Source of the DNA: an uncultured Bacteroidota bacterium | GTDB taxonomy: Bacteria > Bacteroidota > Bacteroidia > Flavobacteriales > Flavobacteriaceae | Direction: 5' to 3' | Length of the DNA: 64,000 nt | NCBI GenBank assembly: GCA_902613595.1 | Contig: CACMHY010000001.1 | Span: 744,001-808,000 of the forward strand | Part shown: piece by piece, positions 1-8,931 of the stretch | How the letters are laid out: every line of letters begins with the position of its first letter | Numbering within the stretch: the first letter of the stretch is position 1 | Program-made: the position numbers and the translations under genes | Notes under the pieces: model-generated | What the model was told of the DNA's origin: nothing | Database searches by the model: none | What the model saw: only the letters and a program-made list of their open reading frames with translations

Positions 1-1529
1 TCATAAAATTGAGCTTGATCATCAAAATGTTTTTTTGCTGAGCTTAAATATTTTTTTGTTAGTTGTTCAGCCCGTCTTTGTTTCTGTTTGGTGACATCTT
101 CATTCCTCCCATAAAAAATACGTTTTAACAAAAAAGATATTGACAAAATAAAAACTGGAAAAATAACTAAAGTCCAAAAAAGTTGGCTCCTCCAAAATGA
201 TTTCTTGTCAATTGACTCAAATTTAGTCTCCAATTTTATATATCGAAAGGCATTATCTACGGCTGGAATAGAAGTTTTAGGGGCTATTGATTTTAAATTC
301 CGATTTGTGTTTACTGCTGCTGGCCCTTCAAAAACATCAACTATTAGATCTTGAGATTTTAATATTTTATATGATTTAGATTTTGGGTCAAAATATGAAA
401 ATTGAATTGATGGTATGGGATATTTGCCTTGAAATTGAGGAACAATTGTATAATTATCTTCAATTGTTCCCTGCATCCCAGAAATTGTAATTTTAACTTT
501 TTCATCATGCTCTGGTTCATAAACTTCAAGAGTATTTGGAACATTAATGGCAGGAAGATTGAAAAGCTTTAAATTACCTTTCCCCTTAACTTTTATTTTT
601 GCCTGAAATGATTCTGAAGCTTTCAACAAATCTTTATTTAATATCACATCAAAATCAAATTGCCCTACTGCCCCAGAAAAATTTTTAGGTTTATTATTTT
701 GTGGTAAGTCTTTTACTACTATAACTTTTTCTCCGGTTGTAATTGTTTTTTGAGTCTGGGTCATAATGCGTCTTCCAAATAGATCTCGCCTATTACTGGG
801 TATGCTCAAACTAAGATTTAAAGTTAGCGGCTCAAGAACTAACTTTCCTATTTTTTGCGGATACAAAACCGCTTTTCTCCAAACCACCTCATTATAAGAT
901 TCCCCCTTATATGAGCCGCGCATGTTGATTTCTGCTCTTCCAATTTTAATTAAATGACTCCAAAAGTCTCCGTATGAGGGTGACTCTAATTCTGAAACAT
1001 CTGAAACCGAAATAGGATTTCTAAAATAGAGTTTATAAATTACTGTTATTCCCTCATTTAGATAAGGAGTTGATTTGGAAACTTCTGCCACAAGATGAAT
1101 GTTCCCTTCTACAATGTTGTCAACATTATTTGGATCATTTGGCTTTTTGACTGAGTTGGTTACTTCAATTTCAACTGGAGTAGTTTTGTATATCTCGCCC
1201 CCAATAGTGACAATAGCCTGTCCTATGGTCACTTTGCCCTTCATTTTTGGAGTTAAAAAGTAAGTGTATGTTTTTGAAAAACTTTGAACACCATTAACCC
1301 AAGAACGACTTACAGCTTGCTGTGGACCACTTACTACCTGAAAATTTGAAAAAGAAGGTGGATTGAAATTATCTCCATTTTCATTCATTTCAAAATCAAC
1401 TCTTAACCTTTCATTAAGACCCAATCTCCTCTTACTAACTTTAGCTTCAAAAGTTACTTGTGCCTCCATTAGGAAATTAAACCCCAATAGAAAGCACAAC
1501 AAATATCGGACTGAGAACTTCAACGACAT
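1..1529 (-). CDS. batD: BatD family protein (oxygen tolerance), 3' end outside window
   Basis: Open frame from ATG at 1529 down to the left edge (509 codons visible, no stop reached). It begins with a signal peptide (about residues 1-23, ending LMEAQ), followed by tandem immunoglobulin-like beta domains typical of BatD and a membrane segment near residues 463-483, then a basic cytoplasmic start of the tail. BatD proteins are periplasmic, membrane-anchored partners of the VWA proteins BatA and BatB in the Bacteroides aerotolerance system; the biochemical role is not settled. The start lies 2 bp beyond the batC stop, so translation is probably coupled. batE would be expected next, beyond the window edge. 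Family assignment rests on domain layout and synteny; confidence is high. Confidence 0.88.
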   Translation of the reverse strand, partial: MSLKFSVRYLLCFLLGFNFLMEAQVTFEAKVSKRRLGLNERLRVDFEMNENGDNFNPPSFSNFQVVSGPQQAVSRSWVNGVQSFSKTYTYFLTPKMKGKVTIGQAIVTIGGEIYKTTPVEIEVTNSVKKPNDPNNVDNIVEGNIHLVAEVSKSTPYLNEGITVIYKLYFRNPISVSDVSELESPSYGDFWSHLIKIGRAEINMRGSYKGESYNEVVWRKAVLYPQKIGKLVLEPLTLNLSLSIPSNRRDLFGRRIMTQTQKTITTGEKVIVVKDLPQNNKPKNFSGAVGQFDFDVILNKDLLKASESFQAKIKVKGKGNLKLFNLPAINVPNTLEVYEPEHDEKVKITISGMQGTIEDNYTIVPQFQGKYPIPSIQFSYFDPKSKSYKILKSQDLIVDVFEGPAAVNTNRNLKSIAPKTSIPAVDNAFRYIKLETKFESIDKKSFWRSQLFWTLVIFPVFILSISFLLKRIFYGRNEDVTKQKQRRAEQLTKKYLSSAKKHFDDQAQFY

Positions 1530-1531
1530 AT

Positions 1532-2347
1532 TTACCAATCTTTTTCCCCTTTTATGGGAACTCCTTTTAATTTTTTTGCGTTTATTTTATCCTGAACTTT
1601 TTCCTCTTGGTTATTCATTGCATCTAACAAGCTCTGTACCTGTTGAGGAGAAAGTTGTCCTTGTCTTGGCATCTGTTTTTTGTCCTCAGGTTTTTCCTGT
1701 TTTTGATCCTTGTTTTTATCTTTTTTTTGATCTCCTTCATTTTTAGGTTCATTTTCTTTATTAGATTCTTCCCCATCATCTCCATCATTTTTTTGGTCCT
1801 CGTTCTTCTGATCTTGATTCCCCTTGTCTTCTTCTTTTTCATTTTGATCCTCTTTTTTTTCTTGATCTTTTTTATCTTGATCTTGCTCTTGTTCTTCTGG
1901 AGGTTTATCTTTCTCTAGAAGCTCCTTGGCAAGAGCGTAATTATACCTTGTTTCTTCATCCGAGGGATCATTTCTCAATGCATTTTTATATGCTTCAACT
2001 GCATTTTGATATTCTTTTTTTTGCATATACACATTCCCCATATTATGGAACGCACGATGCTTTGATTCTTTAGTTTTTGCAAACTTCTGAGACTGGAAAA
2101 ATCGTTGTGAAGCTTCATCATATTTTTCATCTAAAAAATGTGTATTCCCAAGATTATATAAAGCTTCAGGTTTTTCTGGTGCTAAGGAAATTGCTTTCCT
2201 ATAGGATTTCTCAGCCTCAACATAGGCTTCTGTTTTCGCTTTTTTATTTCCTTCATAAATGTGGTTAGTAACTTCTCCCGTTTGAGAGATTCCAAATTTG
2301 AATGTTATCAATACAAAAAGGTAAAATAAGTTAATTTTCATTTTCAT
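1532..2347 (-). CDS. batC: BatC-type TPR protein with a highly charged C-terminus
   Basis: A 271-residue exported protein: signal peptide (residues 1-21), then three or so TPR units (about 25-130; motifs such as PEALYNLGNTHF and HRAFHNMGNVYM). A long Asp/Glu/Lys/Gln/Asn-rich low-complexity tail follows (about 135-235), then a short polar end. This is the classic BatC layout. TPRs probably scaffold the BatA/BatB VWA proteins. The start overlaps the 3' end of batB by 17 bp (an alternative ATG two codons later gives 11 bp), so the genes are co-translated. The tail is encoded by purine-rich near-repeats that leave artefactual frames on both strands and may vary in length between strains. Confidence 0.88.
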   Translation of the reverse strand: MKMKINLFYLFVLITFKFGISQTGEVTNHIYEGNKKAKTEAYVEAEKSYRKAISLAPEKPEALYNLGNTHFLDEKYDEASQRFFQSQKFAKTKESKHRAFHNMGNVYMQKKEYQNAVEAYKNALRNDPSDEETRYNYALAKELLEKDKPPEEQEQDQDKKDQEKKEDQNEKEEDKGNQDQKNEDQKNDGDDGEESNKENEPKNEGDQKKDKNKDQKQEKPEDKKQMPRQGQLSPQQVQSLLDAMNNQEEKVQDKINAKKLKGVPIKGEKDW

Positions 2348-3371
2348 TAAATAAGTTCAGTTTTTGAACCCACTTTGTTTTAGTTTCAAACAAAAATAGG
2401 TCGATTAAAAGAAAAATTAAAGCAGCTAATAAAAAAGCTTGAAAACGATCTTTAAAGCTTACAAATTTTTTAGCCTCAAACTCTTTTTTGTCCATCGCTT
2501 TTAATTGCTCTAAAACAAAATCTAAAACATTTTGTGTATTATTACCATCTTGGTATGCCCCCCCTGTGCTCGAAGCAATATTCTGCAAAATATTTTGATT
2601 TAATTTTGTTATTACAACTTCTCCATCAGAATCTTTCTTATACGACTCTATAATGCCATTTCTTTTTAATGGAATGGGAGCTCCGCTTTCTGTTCCTACA
2701 CCAAAGGTGAAAATTTTGATCCCTAATTTGGCAGCTCTTGATGCAGCATTTGATGCCTCTTCAGAATGGTCCTCTCCATCAGATATTAAAAAGATTACTC
2801 GATTGGTTTGATCTTCATCATCAAAAAAAGTTCCCGCAAGATCAATTGCACTGTCTAGAGCGGTTCCCTGTGAGGAGAGCATATCTGTATTTAAGGCCTG
2901 TAAAAACATTTTTGCAGCAGCATAATCCGTTGTAATAGGTAATTGAGGTACAGCTTGAGCAGCATAAGCAATAATTCCAACTCTGTCGCTAGCCAATTGA
3001 TTTATAATAGCCGACACTAAACGCTTTGACTTTTCAATTCGATTCGGTGCAATATCCTCAGCTAACATGCTTCTAGATACATCCATCGCAAAAACTATAT
3101 CAACTCCTTCCCTTTTAACAGTCTCAAGTTGTGTCCCTATTTTAGGGTTCATTAATCCAAATATTAATGAAATAATTGAGAGGCTTAAAAGAATAATTTT
3201 AAAAGTTGGTTTAAATTTAGAACGATTTGGACTTAACAGTTCCAATAATTCTGGTCTTGCAAAACTATTCTGAGTTTTTCTTTTCCAGCGAACTAATAAA
3301 GTGTAAGTTACCCATAACAATGGCACGATAAACAGAAGATAAATATATTGGAATACGTCTATTTGATACAT
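2331..3371 (-). CDS. batB: BatB, VWA-domain membrane protein
   Basis: A 346-residue protein with two N-terminal membrane segments (about 9-27 and 58-73), a von Willebrand A domain (about 90-290) and a C-terminal membrane helix near 315-330. The MIDAS metal site is visible: DVSRS at 97-101, a Thr in QGTALDSA, and an Asp in ISDGEDHS. It is paired with BatA in the aerotolerance operon; both probably present a metal-dependent VWA face to the periplasm. The start codon shares one base with the batA stop (TAATG-type junction), so the two are coupled. It differs from BatA by the DVSRS (not DVSSS) motif and a more polar tail. Confidence 0.9.
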   Translation of the reverse strand: MYQIDVFQYIYLLFIVPLLWVTYTLLVRWKRKTQNSFARPELLELLSPNRSKFKPTFKIILLSLSIISLIFGLMNPKIGTQLETVKREGVDIVFAMDVSRSMLAEDIAPNRIEKSKRLVSAIINQLASDRVGIIAYAAQAVPQLPITTDYAAAKMFLQALNTDMLSSQGTALDSAIDLAGTFFDDEDQTNRVIFLISDGEDHSEEASNAASRAAKLGIKIFTFGVGTESGAPIPLKRNGIIESYKKDSDGEVVITKLNQNILQNIASSTGGAYQDGNNTQNVLDFVLEQLKAMDKKEFEAKKFVSFKDRFQAFLLAALIFLLIDLFLFETKTKWVQKLNLFNENEN

Positions 3372-4375
3372 TAAATAAAACTTTTAAAAACAGTACTTCT
3401 AAGTATCCACTCAAAAACAATTAAAGCTAGAGCTAATACTATAAGAGAGCGATACTTTTCTTCGTAATTATAATATTTAAATTCTTCAATCTCTGTTTTC
3501 TCTAACTTATTGATTTCATCATAAATTTCTTCAAGTTTTTGATTATCAGTTGCTCTAAAATATATACCTCCTGTCTTTTGTGAAATTTCTTTTAATAAAA
3601 CTTCATCTATCTCTACTTTGGTAAGTCCGTATTTGAATTTTCCGTTTGGAAGAATTCCAACTGGTGCTAACGCTGTACCATTACTTCCAAGACCAATCGT
3701 ATAAGTTTTAATACCAAACTCTACTGCCAACTCTGTAGCAATTTTAGGATCAATAAATCCTGAGTTATTTACACCGTCCGTCAGTAAAATAATGATTTTA
3801 CTTTTGGCTTTGCTATCTTTTAATCGATTAACTGAGGTCGCTAGACCCATTCCAATTGCCGTTCCGTCTTCTATAAGACCTTGGAAATTTATTTCGCCTA
3901 GAGATGATTTTACTATACTCTTATCACTTGTAATTGGAGTTTTTGTATAACTTTCACCAGCATATACAACAAGTCCTATTCTATCAGACCTTCGGTCTTC
4001 AATGAATTCTCCAGCAACTCTTTTCAAAGCAACTAACCGATTTGGTTTCAAATCTTGTGCTAGCATACTTGATGAAACATCTATAGCCATAACAATATCA
4101 ATTCCTTTATTAGTTTTTGTCCTTGTTGAAACATCAACTGTTTGAGGTCTAGCAATTGACAAAATAATTAAACCAATTGCCAATAAACGAAATACATAAA
4201 GCAATGGAAAGAGTTTTGTCAAAAAGGAAGAACCCATCTTAAAATTTACAAGACTGGGCATTTTTAATATTGGTTGTTTTTTTTTCCATGTTAATATATT
4301 CCATACAACCATAATAGGGATAATTAAAAGTAGCCATAGATAAGTGGGGTTTGCAAAATAAATTCCTTCAATCAT
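3371..4375 (-). CDS. batA: BatA, VWA-domain membrane protein
   Basis: A 334-residue protein: N-terminal membrane helices (about 10-27 and 57-74), a VWA domain with a complete MIDAS (DVSSS at 99-103, EDGTAIG, LLTDGVNN), and a C-terminal membrane helix (about 310-325). In Bacteroidota the moxR-DUF58-batA-batB operon is linked to aerotolerance and envelope stress, and MoxR ATPases are thought to act as chaperones for VWA proteins. It starts 2 bp after the stop of the upstream BatD-like gene and overlaps batB by one base. No residue expected for metal binding is missing. Confidence 0.9.
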   Translation of the reverse strand: MIEGIYFANPTYLWLLLIIPIMVVWNILTWKKKQPILKMPSLVNFKMGSSFLTKLFPLLYVFRLLAIGLIILSIARPQTVDVSTRTKTNKGIDIVMAIDVSSSMLAQDLKPNRLVALKRVAGEFIEDRRSDRIGLVVYAGESYTKTPITSDKSIVKSSLGEINFQGLIEDGTAIGMGLATSVNRLKDSKAKSKIIILLTDGVNNSGFIDPKIATELAVEFGIKTYTIGLGSNGTALAPVGILPNGKFKYGLTKVEIDEVLLKEISQKTGGIYFRATDNQKLEEIYDEINKLEKTEIEEFKYYNYEEKYRSLIVLALALIVFEWILRSTVFKSFI

Positions 4376-4377
4376 TC

Positions 4378-6000
4378 TTATAACTCTTTTATCAATTCAA
4401 TACTATTAATAATACGCTGTTCTATCCTTGGAGCATAACGATCTTCTTTTTCATACATCATTGTAAGGATAATTGTGCCCTCCTCAAAAGTAAATAGTAA
4501 CGCATTAAATGAACATCTAATCCGATCTGATAATCCTTTTTTGGGATAATCTAAAGTTCCAAAAACTTTGGCTACCGATAGACCAGAAGGGAGTTCAACT
4601 GCATCATTTTTTATTAGAATATTTACAGCCCCTTTGGATTCAAAACTTGATATTATTGAATTTACCAAAGCTTGTCCTTTTTCAAGGTCGGCTTGCTTAG
4701 GATCTGAATTAGTAGACTGAGGTTTTTGAGGATTTCTAGATTGGAAATCAAATAGCAAATCGATATAGAATGGACTGTCAAAAGTTCCTAATCCGAATTG
4801 TTCAATATTTTTTTCTTCTCTTAAAAAACGCTCTAGAACCTCTGGTGTCTCAATTTTCAGCGGAGGAGTACCATATTGACTTGAAATCCATTGACCACTA
4901 TAAAGTCCTTTAGTTGGATATAACAAAATAGTATCTCGGACAGGATAATAGCCGTAAACAAGCATGCTTAAAACAAGTATAAACGATGCTAGAATACCAA
5001 CCCCAGAAAAACTCCAAATCCACTGTTCTTTTCTGCGTTTTTTTGCTAAATATTCTTTATAGGCTGCTTTTTCTTTAAGTTCTTCTTCAGTAGGTTCTGG
5101 TAAAGCTTCTTTAGTCTCAATTACTACAGTCTCAACTACTTTTCTGTCCTCATTTGCTATACGATATTCCGGCATAGATTTAGCAAATTTTACCAAATCA
5201 GCATTTTGTAAAACTTCTCGTAGACTCAAAAGTGTTTTTCTATCCAAATCAAGAGTTCCGGCATCTTTTCGAATTTCCAGTTTTGCTAAAAGTTCATCTG
5301 AAGTACTTTCAAGCGCGTCTATTTTTGCATCTTCTTGAAGATATACTCTTACAACCTCAATTAATCTTGAATAATATCTTTTATACTCTTCTTGTTTATT
5401 TAAATTCTCATTTTCAAGAGCTCTAAGTTGCTCGATAGCTCTTTCAAAAGGTGGAAGCTCCATTTCTTTTAACTCTTTTCGCCTTTTTTTAAATAAGTAT
5501 GTGTAAAATATTCCTAATAGAAAAATTATGAATACAATTCCCCAAAGAATTTGGGCAATCAATTCTTCATAATTCTTTTGTACCTCCTCTAAGGGTTTTA
5601 TATCATAAAGTTTTTGCTTTAGAGTGTCCACTTTTATGGTATTCACTCTAACTGGAATTAATTCGGAAATTTTTGAGAACCCATTAATTAATACTTGTTG
5701 TTGTGGAATATAAAAATCTCCAGAATCAAATTGAATTAGTGAATATTTTTTAGTGTATAAATAGTGATCAGAAGTTTTAAAAGTATCTACAGGGCTTGAC
5801 TCTAATAGTTCAAAAGGTGCAAACGAGGATTGTTCAGGAAAAACAACTTGAGCGCTAGTATCTGCTTTTACTTGAAGAAAATAATTTATTTGTTCGCCTA
5901 TTCTTACAACTGTAGAATCTACTGATACAGTTAAATTTTCACTTTTTTGAGCAATACAAACAAAAGATATTCCAAAAAAAACAATTGTTTTTTTAAACAT
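4378..6000 (-). CDS. BatD-like/DUF4381-like two-domain membrane protein of the bat operon
   Basis: A 540-residue protein between the DUF58 gene and batA. It has a signal peptide (1-18) and a short BatD-like beta domain (about 20-125). A membrane helix (about 148-170) is followed by a helical cytoplasmic stretch resembling DUF4381 (about 180-330, rich in Glu and Lys). A second membrane helix lies at about 332-352, and a C-terminal globular part of about 190 residues may be extracytoplasmic. This gene is a regular member of flavobacterial moxR-bat operons but has no established name or activity. It abuts DUF58 with no spacer and batA with 2 bp, so it is surely in the operon. I infer that it helps assemble the VWA complex; the C-terminal domain is not one I recognise. 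Confidence 0.75.
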   Translation of the reverse strand: MFKKTIVFFGISFVCIAQKSENLTVSVDSTVVRIGEQINYFLQVKADTSAQVVFPEQSSFAPFELLESSPVDTFKTSDHYLYTKKYSLIQFDSGDFYIPQQQVLINGFSKISELIPVRVNTIKVDTLKQKLYDIKPLEEVQKNYEELIAQILWGIVFIIFLLGIFYTYLFKKRRKELKEMELPPFERAIEQLRALENENLNKQEEYKRYYSRLIEVVRVYLQEDAKIDALESTSDELLAKLEIRKDAGTLDLDRKTLLSLREVLQNADLVKFAKSMPEYRIANEDRKVVETVVIETKEALPEPTEEELKEKAAYKEYLAKKRRKEQWIWSFSGVGILASFILVLSMLVYGYYPVRDTILLYPTKGLYSGQWISSQYGTPPLKIETPEVLERFLREEKNIEQFGLGTFDSPFYIDLLFDFQSRNPQKPQSTNSDPKQADLEKGQALVNSIISSFESKGAVNILIKNDAVELPSGLSVAKVFGTLDYPKKGLSDRIRCSFNALLFTFEEGTIILTMMYEKEDRYAPRIEQRIINSIELIKEL

Positions 6001-6867
6001 TTAAATACGTGTTTTAAAATACCCCAATAACTTCTTTACATAACTTTCTTCAACACTACAACTTAGTTGTCCCGCACCGTTTTTACTAAATAGTTCCTCA
6101 TATTTTTTTACTTTTTCTCGATATTCATCTGCATATATTTTTCGTGTTGATTTAGAAAATGTGTTTATCCATCGTACAGTTTTTGTTTCAGCATCTTGCA
6201 TTGGAACTATTCCTAAATTTGGTAAGACTGCTTCGATGGGATCAAAAACTCTAATTCCAGTTAAATCATGTTTTTTTGCCACAATGCGCAAGTTCTTTTC
6301 ATAACCTTCATCCATAAAATCTGAAAGAACAAATACAATTGCTTTTTTCTTTAAAACGCCTGAAAGGTATTCAAAAGTTGTCGCTATGTCTGTTTTAGTG
6401 CTTTGTGGTTGAAACTCTAATAATTCCCTAATAATCCTTAAGATATGTGATTTACCCTTTTTTGGTGGAATAAAAAGTTCCACATTATCAGAAAATAACA
6501 GTAACCCTACTTTATCATTATTTTGAAGTGCGGAGAAAGCAAGGGTTGCAGCAATCTCAGTTAGAATTTCTCTTTTAAATTGAGTCTTTGTACCAAAAGA
6601 TTCCGAGCCGCTAACGTCTACAACCAGCATCATAGTTAGTTCTCGTTCTTCTTCAAAAACTTTTATAAAAGGCTCATTGTAACGTGCTGTCACGTTCCAA
6701 TCGATTGCTCTTACATCATCTCCATATTGATACTGCCTAACTTCACTGAAAGTCATTCCACGTCCTTTAAAAGTTGATTGATATTCCCCTCCAAAAATAT
6801 TATCACTTAATCGGCGGGTTTTGATTTCAATTTTACGAACTTTTTTCAATAGGGCTTTTGTATCCAT
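6001..6867 (-). CDS. DUF58 family protein (VWA-like)
   Basis: A 288-residue soluble protein. The DUF58 signature is clear: the FKGRGMTFSEVRQYQYGDD block near residues 35-53, AIDWNVTARY, then a VWA-like fold with DVSGSESFG and LSDFMDEGY. DUF58 proteins almost always sit beside MoxR AAA+ ATPases and are thought to be VWA-type adaptors. I chose the ATG at 6867 rather than the GTG one codon upstream. It follows moxR by 36 bp and directly precedes the BatD-like gene. Function in the cell is inferred from operon context only. Confidence 0.88.
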   Translation of the reverse strand: MDTKALLKKVRKIEIKTRRLSDNIFGGEYQSTFKGRGMTFSEVRQYQYGDDVRAIDWNVTARYNEPFIKVFEEERELTMMLVVDVSGSESFGTKTQFKREILTEIAATLAFSALQNNDKVGLLLFSDNVELFIPPKKGKSHILRIIRELLEFQPQSTKTDIATTFEYLSGVLKKKAIVFVLSDFMDEGYEKNLRIVAKKHDLTGIRVFDPIEAVLPNLGIVPMQDAETKTVRWINTFSKSTRKIYADEYREKVKKYEELFSKNGAGQLSCSVEESYVKKLLGYFKTRI

Positions 6868-6903
6868 CACCTGCTGTATCAGTTAAAATCAAGTCAATAT
6901 TTC

Positions 6904-7911
6904 TTATGGAACCTCTACCTCATTAATAATTTGCGTTATTATTTCTTCTGAAGTAATGTTTTCTGCTTCCGCCTCATAGGTTAGTCCTATTCGGTGTCTA
7001 AGTACATCGTAAATGACCGCCCTTACATCTTCAGGAATAACGTAACCTCTATGCTTTAGAAAAGCGTAACATTTTGATGCAGTCGCAAGATTTATACTCC
7101 CTCTGGGAGAGGCACCAAAACTAATCATAGGCTTTAGTGATTCTAGTTTATAGTTTTCCGGATAGCGCGTAGCAAATATTAAGTTAAGAATATAATTTTC
7201 AATTTTTTCATCCATATAAACTTCATGAACAGTTTCTTGGGCAGATATAATTTGCTTAGTGGTAATTACAGGTTTTATTTTATTAGTGGAACTATTAAGA
7301 TTAGTTCGCATAATAAGCTGCTCCTCGTTAAGCTTAGGGTAGTCAATTACAGCTTTAAGCATGAATCGATCAACTTGTGCTTCTGGGAGAGGATAGGTAC
7401 CTTCCTGTTCTACGGGATTTTGAGTAGCCATAACCAAAAAAGGAGCTTGCAGCTTGAAACTTGTATCTCCAATTGTTACCTGTTTTTCTTGCATTGCTTC
7501 AAGTAAAGCAGATTGAACTTTAGCTGGGGCTCTATTTATCTCATCTGCAAGAACAAAGTTGGCAAAAATGGGACCTTTTTTAATAGAAAAATCATTTTCT
7601 TTGATATTGTAAATCATTGTTCCAATTACATCAGCAGGAAGTAAATCCGGTGTAAACTGAATTCTGCTAAAACTTCCTTTCACCGCTTGACTTAAAGTGT
7701 TTATCGCAAGAGTTTTAGCGAGACCTGGAACTCCTTCAAGTAATATGTGTCCTTTTCCTAAAAGCCCAATTAAAAGACTTTCAACCATACGCTTTTGGCC
7801 AACAATTATTTTATTTATTTCTAAAGTAAGAAGATCAATAAAAGAACTTTCTTTTTCAATTTTCTCATTGATTGACTTTATGTCAATATTTAAATCATTA
7901 GTTTCTTTCAT
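6904..7911 (-). CDS. moxR: MoxR family AAA+ ATPase
   Basis: A 335-residue MoxR ATPase. Walker A is GVPGLAKT (60-67), Walker B is FVLADE (119-124), and the MATQNP sensor-1 region and the arginine finger of the lid follow, as in the family. MoxR proteins are chaperone-like ATPases that mature VWA-domain partners, here encoded in the same operon. The frame extends upstream to a TTG at 7941, but I place the start at the ATG at 7911: a good promoter (7946-7976) would start transcription near 7940, leaving a leader of about 25-30 nt. First gene of the bat operon. Confidence 0.92.
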   Translation of the reverse strand: MKETNDLNIDIKSINEKIEKESSFIDLLTLEINKIIVGQKRMVESLLIGLLGKGHILLEGVPGLAKTLAINTLSQAVKGSFSRIQFTPDLLPADVIGTMIYNIKENDFSIKKGPIFANFVLADEINRAPAKVQSALLEAMQEKQVTIGDTSFKLQAPFLVMATQNPVEQEGTYPLPEAQVDRFMLKAVIDYPKLNEEQLIMRTNLNSSTNKIKPVITTKQIISAQETVHEVYMDEKIENYILNLIFATRYPENYKLESLKPMISFGASPRGSINLATASKCYAFLKHRGYVIPEDVRAVIYDVLRHRIGLTYEAEAENITSEEIITQIINEVEVP

Positions 7912-7945
7912 AGATTTTGTATAATATTTTTTGGACAACAAAATT

Positions 7946-7976
7946 CAAAAATAAATTACCACTTAGTTGTTAACAA
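7946..7976 (-). promoter_or_regulatory. Bacteroidota-type promoter of the moxR-bat operon
   Basis: On the minus strand the -7 box is TATTTTTG (7946-7953), matching TAnnTTTG exactly. A TTG (7974-7976) lies 20 bp upstream as the -33 element. Predicted transcription start is near 7940, so the ATG at 7911 is preferred over the TTG at 7941. Confidence 0.65.
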
Positions 7977-8061
7977 TTGGTTAAAAATTGAGTAGACATC
8001 ATCAAGCTTAGATCTATATTGTTGCTAATTTAGGTGTTAAAATTAATCAATTGATATTCTC

Positions 8062-8928
8062 ATGAAACCCTTTTCAAGAATAATTAGTGGAACCATGAGT
8101 TGGGGAGATTGGGGTAAGAAACTTTCAATACCCCAGATGCAAGAATTAATTGAAAAAGCAGTTGATATCGGAATTCATACATTTGACCACGCTGACATCT
8201 ATGGGGGATATACGACAGAGAAAAGTTTTGGAGAAGCTTTTAAAAAGAGTTCTTTGCCTAGAGAAAAAGTCCAGTTTATTACTAAATGTGGTATACAAAT
8301 TCCATGTGAAGCCCGGCCAGTTCAAGTTAAACACTATGATTACACTACTTCTCACATTCAAGCTAGTGTTGATAACTCCCTAAAAAATCTAAATACAGAA
8401 TACCTTGACCTTCTTTTGCTTCATAGGCCAAGCCCATTGATTGATGAAAAGATTATTAATGATATAATTAAAAAACTACAGAGAGAAGGTAAAGTAAAAG
8501 AGTTTGGTGTTTCAAATTTTACTTCACCTCAAATGGATTTAATTCAACAAAATATGCCATTGGCTTGGAATCAGATAGAGTGTTCACTAACTCATGAAGA
8601 GTCCATGTTTAATGGTACTTTAGACCGTATGAAAATTCGTGGCATTGGAGCAATGGCTTGGAGTCCCCTAGGTACATATTTTAAAGACAATTCTTTTAAA
8701 AAAAAGAGAATAAAAAAAGTTTTATTGCCTTTATGCCAAAAATATGAATCCAGCGAAGATCAGATATTATTGGCCTGGCTTTTATACCACCCTTCAAAAA
8801 TTTATCCTGTAGTGGGAACCACTTCCTTAACAAGGTTAAAAAGAGCTTTTGAAGCCATAAAAATTAAATTAGAAATTAGTGACTGGTTTTTACTGTTAGA
8901 AGCTAGTATGGGAAAACCTGTACCTTGA
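8062..8928 (+). CDS. Aldo/keto reductase
   Basis: A 288-residue NAD(P)H-dependent oxidoreductase of the aldo/keto reductase fold. The catalytic tetrad is visible: Asp and Tyr in FDHADIYGG (about 42-49), Lys in ITKCG (about 76), and His in LLLLHRPSP (about 119). The C-terminal NADPH-binding part contains VVGTTSLTRLKRA. It most resembles the YdhF-like subgroup. The substrate cannot be read from sequence. A short-chain dehydrogenase follows after 3 bp, so the pair is co-transcribed. It is divergent from moxR across a 150 bp spacer. Confidence 0.88.
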   Translation: MKPFSRIISGTMSWGDWGKKLSIPQMQELIEKAVDIGIHTFDHADIYGGYTTEKSFGEAFKKSSLPREKVQFITKCGIQIPCEARPVQVKHYDYTTSHIQASVDNSLKNLNTEYLDLLLLHRPSPLIDEKIINDIIKKLQREGKVKEFGVSNFTSPQMDLIQQNMPLAWNQIECSLTHEESMFNGTLDRMKIRGIGAMAWSPLGTYFKDNSFKKKRIKKVLLPLCQKYESSEDQILLAWLLYHPSKIYPVVGTTSLTRLKRAFEAIKIKLEISDWFLLLEASMGKPVP

Positions 8929-8931
8929 ATT

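Noticed and set aside
1643-1918. Very hydrophobic plus-strand open frame (91 codons, nearly all Phe, Leu, Ile)
   Set aside because: It is the reverse complement of the Lys/Glu/Asp-rich tail of batC; the composition is an artefact of that low-complexity coding region.
1-7911. MoxR-DUF58-VWA genes as an antiphage or toxin system
   Set aside because: The gene order and protein layouts match the conserved Bacteroidota aerotolerance (bat) operon, and no nuclease or other effector domain is present.
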